Notes under the pieces: model-generated
What the model was told of the DNA's origin: nothing
The model's input: the letters and a program-made list of their open reading frames with translations, nothing else
The model's database searches: none
Position numbers and translations under genes: made by a program
Shown here: one piece after another, positions 6,299 to 7,746 of the stretch
Position numbering within the stretch: position 1 is the first letter of the stretch
How the letters are laid out: each line of letters opens with the position of its first letter
NCBI GenBank assembly: GCA_019242065.1
Contig: JAFAWJ010000208.1
Span: forward strand, 1 to 7,746
DNA length: 7,746 nucleotides
Direction of reading: 5' to 3'
Origin: Chloroflexota bacterium
GTDB taxonomy: Bacteria > Chloroflexota > UBA6077 > CF-72

Positions 6299-6487
6299 AT
6301 GTTTTTCTGGTTTGCAGGCTCGCCGCTATGGTGGTTGTTGGGGCTCCCTGGCGGCGGCGTATTTGGCACCCTTGGCTCCTTCAACCCGTCCATATTCCTG
6401 CTTCAGCCCGGCCTCGTCTCCTTCGTGGCCATGGGCATTGTGCTGGCGGGCGCGGGGCTCATCGGTCGCCGAGTCCTCAACTACTAA
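6299..6487 (+). CDS. Small hydrophobic membrane protein (62 residues)
   Basis: This short intact frame has an ATG at 6299-6301 and a stop (TAA) at 6485-6487. Two purine-rich stretches precede the ATG: GAGGAGAGG (6276-6284), which is rather far, and ACAGG (6291-6295), which is close. The protein is nearly all hydrophobic. Residues 2-17 (with WWLLGL) form a first hydrophobic stretch, a Gly-rich hinge follows, and residues 39-56 (LVSFVAMGIVLAGAGLIG) form a clear transmembrane helix ending in Arg-Arg, which suggests a cytoplasmic C-terminus by the positive-inside rule. No family is recognised. The two-helix hydrophobic design with aromatic residues at the ends is seen in many unrelated small membrane proteins. 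It has no operon partner; the next gene is on the opposite strand. Confidence 0.55.
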   Translation: MFFWFAGSPLWWLLGLPGGGVFGTLGSFNPSIFLLQPGLVSFVAMGIVLAGAGLIGRRVLNY

Positions 6488-6590
6488 CACGTGTTCCGGC
6501 GCGATACGGGACTACACACCAAGTATCGGCCAGCCAAATTCAATCTCAAATCGGGCGCTCGTACTTGGCTGCATTCGCCTTGCAGTCTAG

Positions 6591-6820
6591 TCACGACTGC
6601 TCCGACAGATCAGCCAGATCAGAAAATCCGACGAGCTCCAGAAATCCGGCCGTGGTTACCAGCAGATGGTGCTGATTGTGGGCGATCAGCCCGCGCTGCT
6701 GCAGTGTGTCGAGCGCGCTGTCACTGGCGGAGCCGCGAATGAGCTCGCCACCGAGCGGGCGATCGGCTGGCGGTACGCGACACATGGCCAAGACCTCGAG
6801 GGCAGCCTTGCTCAGTGAGT
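6591..6820 (-). pseudogene. scpB: ScpB-like protein, C-terminal winged helix with two compensating frameshifts (copy 2)
   Basis: The minus strand encodes the second winged helix of ScpB, the SMC-complex subunit: SLSKAALEVLAM, then ELIRGSASDSALDTLQQRGLI, then HHLLVTTAGFLEL and GFSDLADL, ending at TGA 6591-6593. Between the first two blocks the main frame reads CRVPPADRP, not the conserved AYRQP motif. Shifted by one base (skipping T at 6782) the same DNA reads VAYRQPIARS, the exact ScpB signature, and the main frame resumes at about 6750. The total residue count then fits the family. So one extra base at about 6782 and one missing base at about 6751 cancel out, leaving a nine-to-ten-residue scrambled segment. 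Upstream of 6820 the first winged helix is not recognisable in any minus-strand frame. It is 27/43 identical to the copy at 1820-2017 over the shared end. Confidence 0.82.
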
Positions 6821-7135
6821 CAAGTGGTCGGCACGTCCTGCCGTTGCCCGATGACGCTCCCGCCTCAGACGCTCCGTTGACCATCTCATTCGAGCCCCAG
6901 ACGCTGGCAAGTGGGGGAACCCACCGTGCCAACAGCCTCGCCGACGCTCAAACACAAATTGCTGCACCCAAACCTCGAGCACCGTCGTCGACGCTCGTGC
7001 CCGCGGCTGCAGTGACGTCCGACACTGGCGGCCCCTGGTATGTCCCGGGAAGGGGCAGAGGGAACTCCTTGTGGGGACATTTGTGGGGGTCACGGCTTCC
7101 ATGCGACGGGCCAAGGCTCAGTGCGGCTCGCGTGC
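6821..7135. other. Interval without a supported gene
   Basis: Where the N-terminal half of the ScpB-like gene should lie, no minus-strand frame gives a convincing match. A segment with VLEVWVQQFVFERRRG is weakly suggestive of the strand-helix pattern of the first winged helix, but nothing around it agrees. Frames on both strands are open and Arg/Pro/Ser-rich. I see no RNA gene or attachment site. Confidence 0.45.
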
Positions 7136-7744
7136 TCAGCAGCTGCCCTCCAAGCCGCCTCTCCAACCGCAACGCGCAGGTTCGTTCTCATTGAGACTTG
7201 CTTCGCCTCGGCGAGGCGATTCGGCGGCCCGATGCTCAGGGTGATCGGAGGGGGCTGGGGTCCCACTACCCGGAGCATAGCGCGGCGCTATCTGGAGTCC
7301 CGCGATCTCACAGGCCCGCGTCAGTTCACTCGCGATACAGATGTTCCTCTCGAGCCGCGACACACCCGAGCACGGGCCGATGACGCCATCGGCCCTCAAT
7401 GAGCTGGAGCGCTGCGATCGTGGCGCTTCAATTCCGAGTTCCGCGTCCCCAAACAGCGCGCGGCCCATGCAACCGGCGACGTCCTCGCGGCGTTCGTCGA
7501 TCATGTGACCGTAGGTGTCCGCGGTGATCGAGACCGAGCTGTGGCCGAGCATGCGCGAGACGTGGAGCAGGCTGGCCCACTCGGCAAGCGCTAGGCTGGC
7601 CCCAGGATGGCGCAGTTCGTGGAACTTGTACGGCGGCAGCCCCGGTCCGTTGAGCAGGCGTTCCCAGCTGAGCCACAGGTTCGAGCCCTGCGGGGGCTTG
7701 ATGCGACAGCCGGATGGCAGCGTTACGTGGCGTTTCGATCTGCA
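7136..7744 (-). CDS. Tyrosine recombinase/integrase, C-terminal catalytic part, N-terminus off-window
   Basis: This is a phage-type site-specific recombinase that cuts and joins DNA through a Tyr-DNA bond. The gene enters from the right edge on the minus strand. Visible catalytic pieces are KFHELRH (second catalytic Arg at 7610-7612, preceded by the HxLR His), SRMLGHSS (His at 7541-7543) and ITADTYGH (nucleophile Tyr at 7511-7513). The first catalytic Arg and the core-binding domain lie beyond the window. Two oddities stand out. The usual LRHTxAS reads LRHPGAS. After the normal end of the domain (MIDERREDVAGCMG) the frame stays open for roughly 100 more codons to TGA at 7136-7138, with Arg/Pro/Ser-rich sequence unlike any integrase tail I know, so the original stop was probably lost. 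It is likely the edge of an integrated element extending to the right. Confidence 0.75.
   Translation of the reverse strand, partial: CRSKRHVTLPSGCRIKPPQGSNLWLSWERLLNGPGLPPYKFHELRHPGASLALAEWASLLHVSRMLGHSSVSITADTYGHMIDERREDVAGCMGRALFGDAELGIEAPRSQRSSSLRADGVIGPCSGVSRLERNICIASELTRACEIAGLQIAPRYAPGSGTPAPSDHPEHRAAESPRRGEASLNENEPARCGWRGGLEGSC
7203..7219. repeat. Short near-perfect palindrome within the integrase tail
   Basis: TCGCCTC (7203-7209), GGC, GAGGCGA (7213-7219). It gives a 7-pair stem with a three-base loop. No T-run is present. It lies in the unexplained tail of the recombinase frame, about where a transcript-end structure would be expected if the original gene ended near 7430. Confidence 0.35.
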
Positions 7745-7746
7745 AG

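Noticed and set aside
5653..6393. Minus-strand open frame of 246 codons
   Set aside because: It overlaps the 3' third of the PLP-enzyme gene and the start of the small membrane protein; no recognisable domain.
7428..7745. Alternative minus-strand frame at the right edge
   Set aside because: The adjacent frame carries the tyrosine recombinase motifs HELRH, LGHSS and ADTYGH; this one is its shadow.
1..7746. CRISPR array, toxin-antitoxin pair or defence island
   Set aside because: There are no regularly spaced repeats of CRISPR type, no Cas-like motif, and no recognisable toxin, antitoxin, nuclease or restriction gene.

Overview
The window is GC-rich bacterial chromosome. The gene families (DUF6325-like protein, GYD-domain protein, an ExeA/TniB-type ATPase remnant, and a large alpha/beta hydrolase with an HSQGT nucleophile elbow) fit Actinomycetota or Chloroflexota. 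This is inference, because there is no rRNA, tRNA or marker gene to settle it. It looks like a decaying accessory region beside a tyrosine recombinase: a few intact short genes sit among frameshifted, truncated or point-mutated remnants. Sequencing indels in an unpolished assembly could explain some of the damage, but not the missing gene halves.

Layout, left to right. Positions 2-1007 (+) hold an alpha/beta hydrolase cut by the left edge and broken by a one-base shift in a G5 run; both halves together still carry Ser, Asp and His catalytic candidates. Positions 1052-1729 (-) hold a doubtful two-gene unit with a ribosome site overlapping the upstream stop and an in-frame TGA in the second gene. 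Positions 1820-2017 (-) are the C-terminal part of an ScpB-like protein. Positions 2054-2452 (-) are an unrecognised reading frame. Positions 2557-2886 (+) are an intact GYD-domain gene with a strong ribosome site. Positions 2945-3289 (-) are a remnant of an ExeA/TniB-type ATPase whose Walker B Asp is Gly. Positions 3430-3837 (+) are a DUF6325-like gene, and its stop codon directly abuts the stop of a convergent 74-residue CxxC frame (3838-4062, -).

The 4063-5010 interval has no gene I can support. Positions 5011-5991 (+) encode a PLP-dependent fold-type-I enzyme with a short N-terminus. A 62-residue membrane protein follows at 6299-6487 (+). A second ScpB-like remnant lies at 6591-6820 (-), with two frameshifts that cancel each other. 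The C-terminal catalytic part of a tyrosine recombinase (7136-7744, -) runs off the right edge.

I see no coherent operon or defence system. The most notable signals are two diverged ScpB-type C-terminal remnants in one window, the conserved motif recovered from the alternate frame in the second of them, and the co-occurrence of a transposition-type ATPase remnant with a recombinase. Together these suggest a mobile element or integration hotspot in decay.
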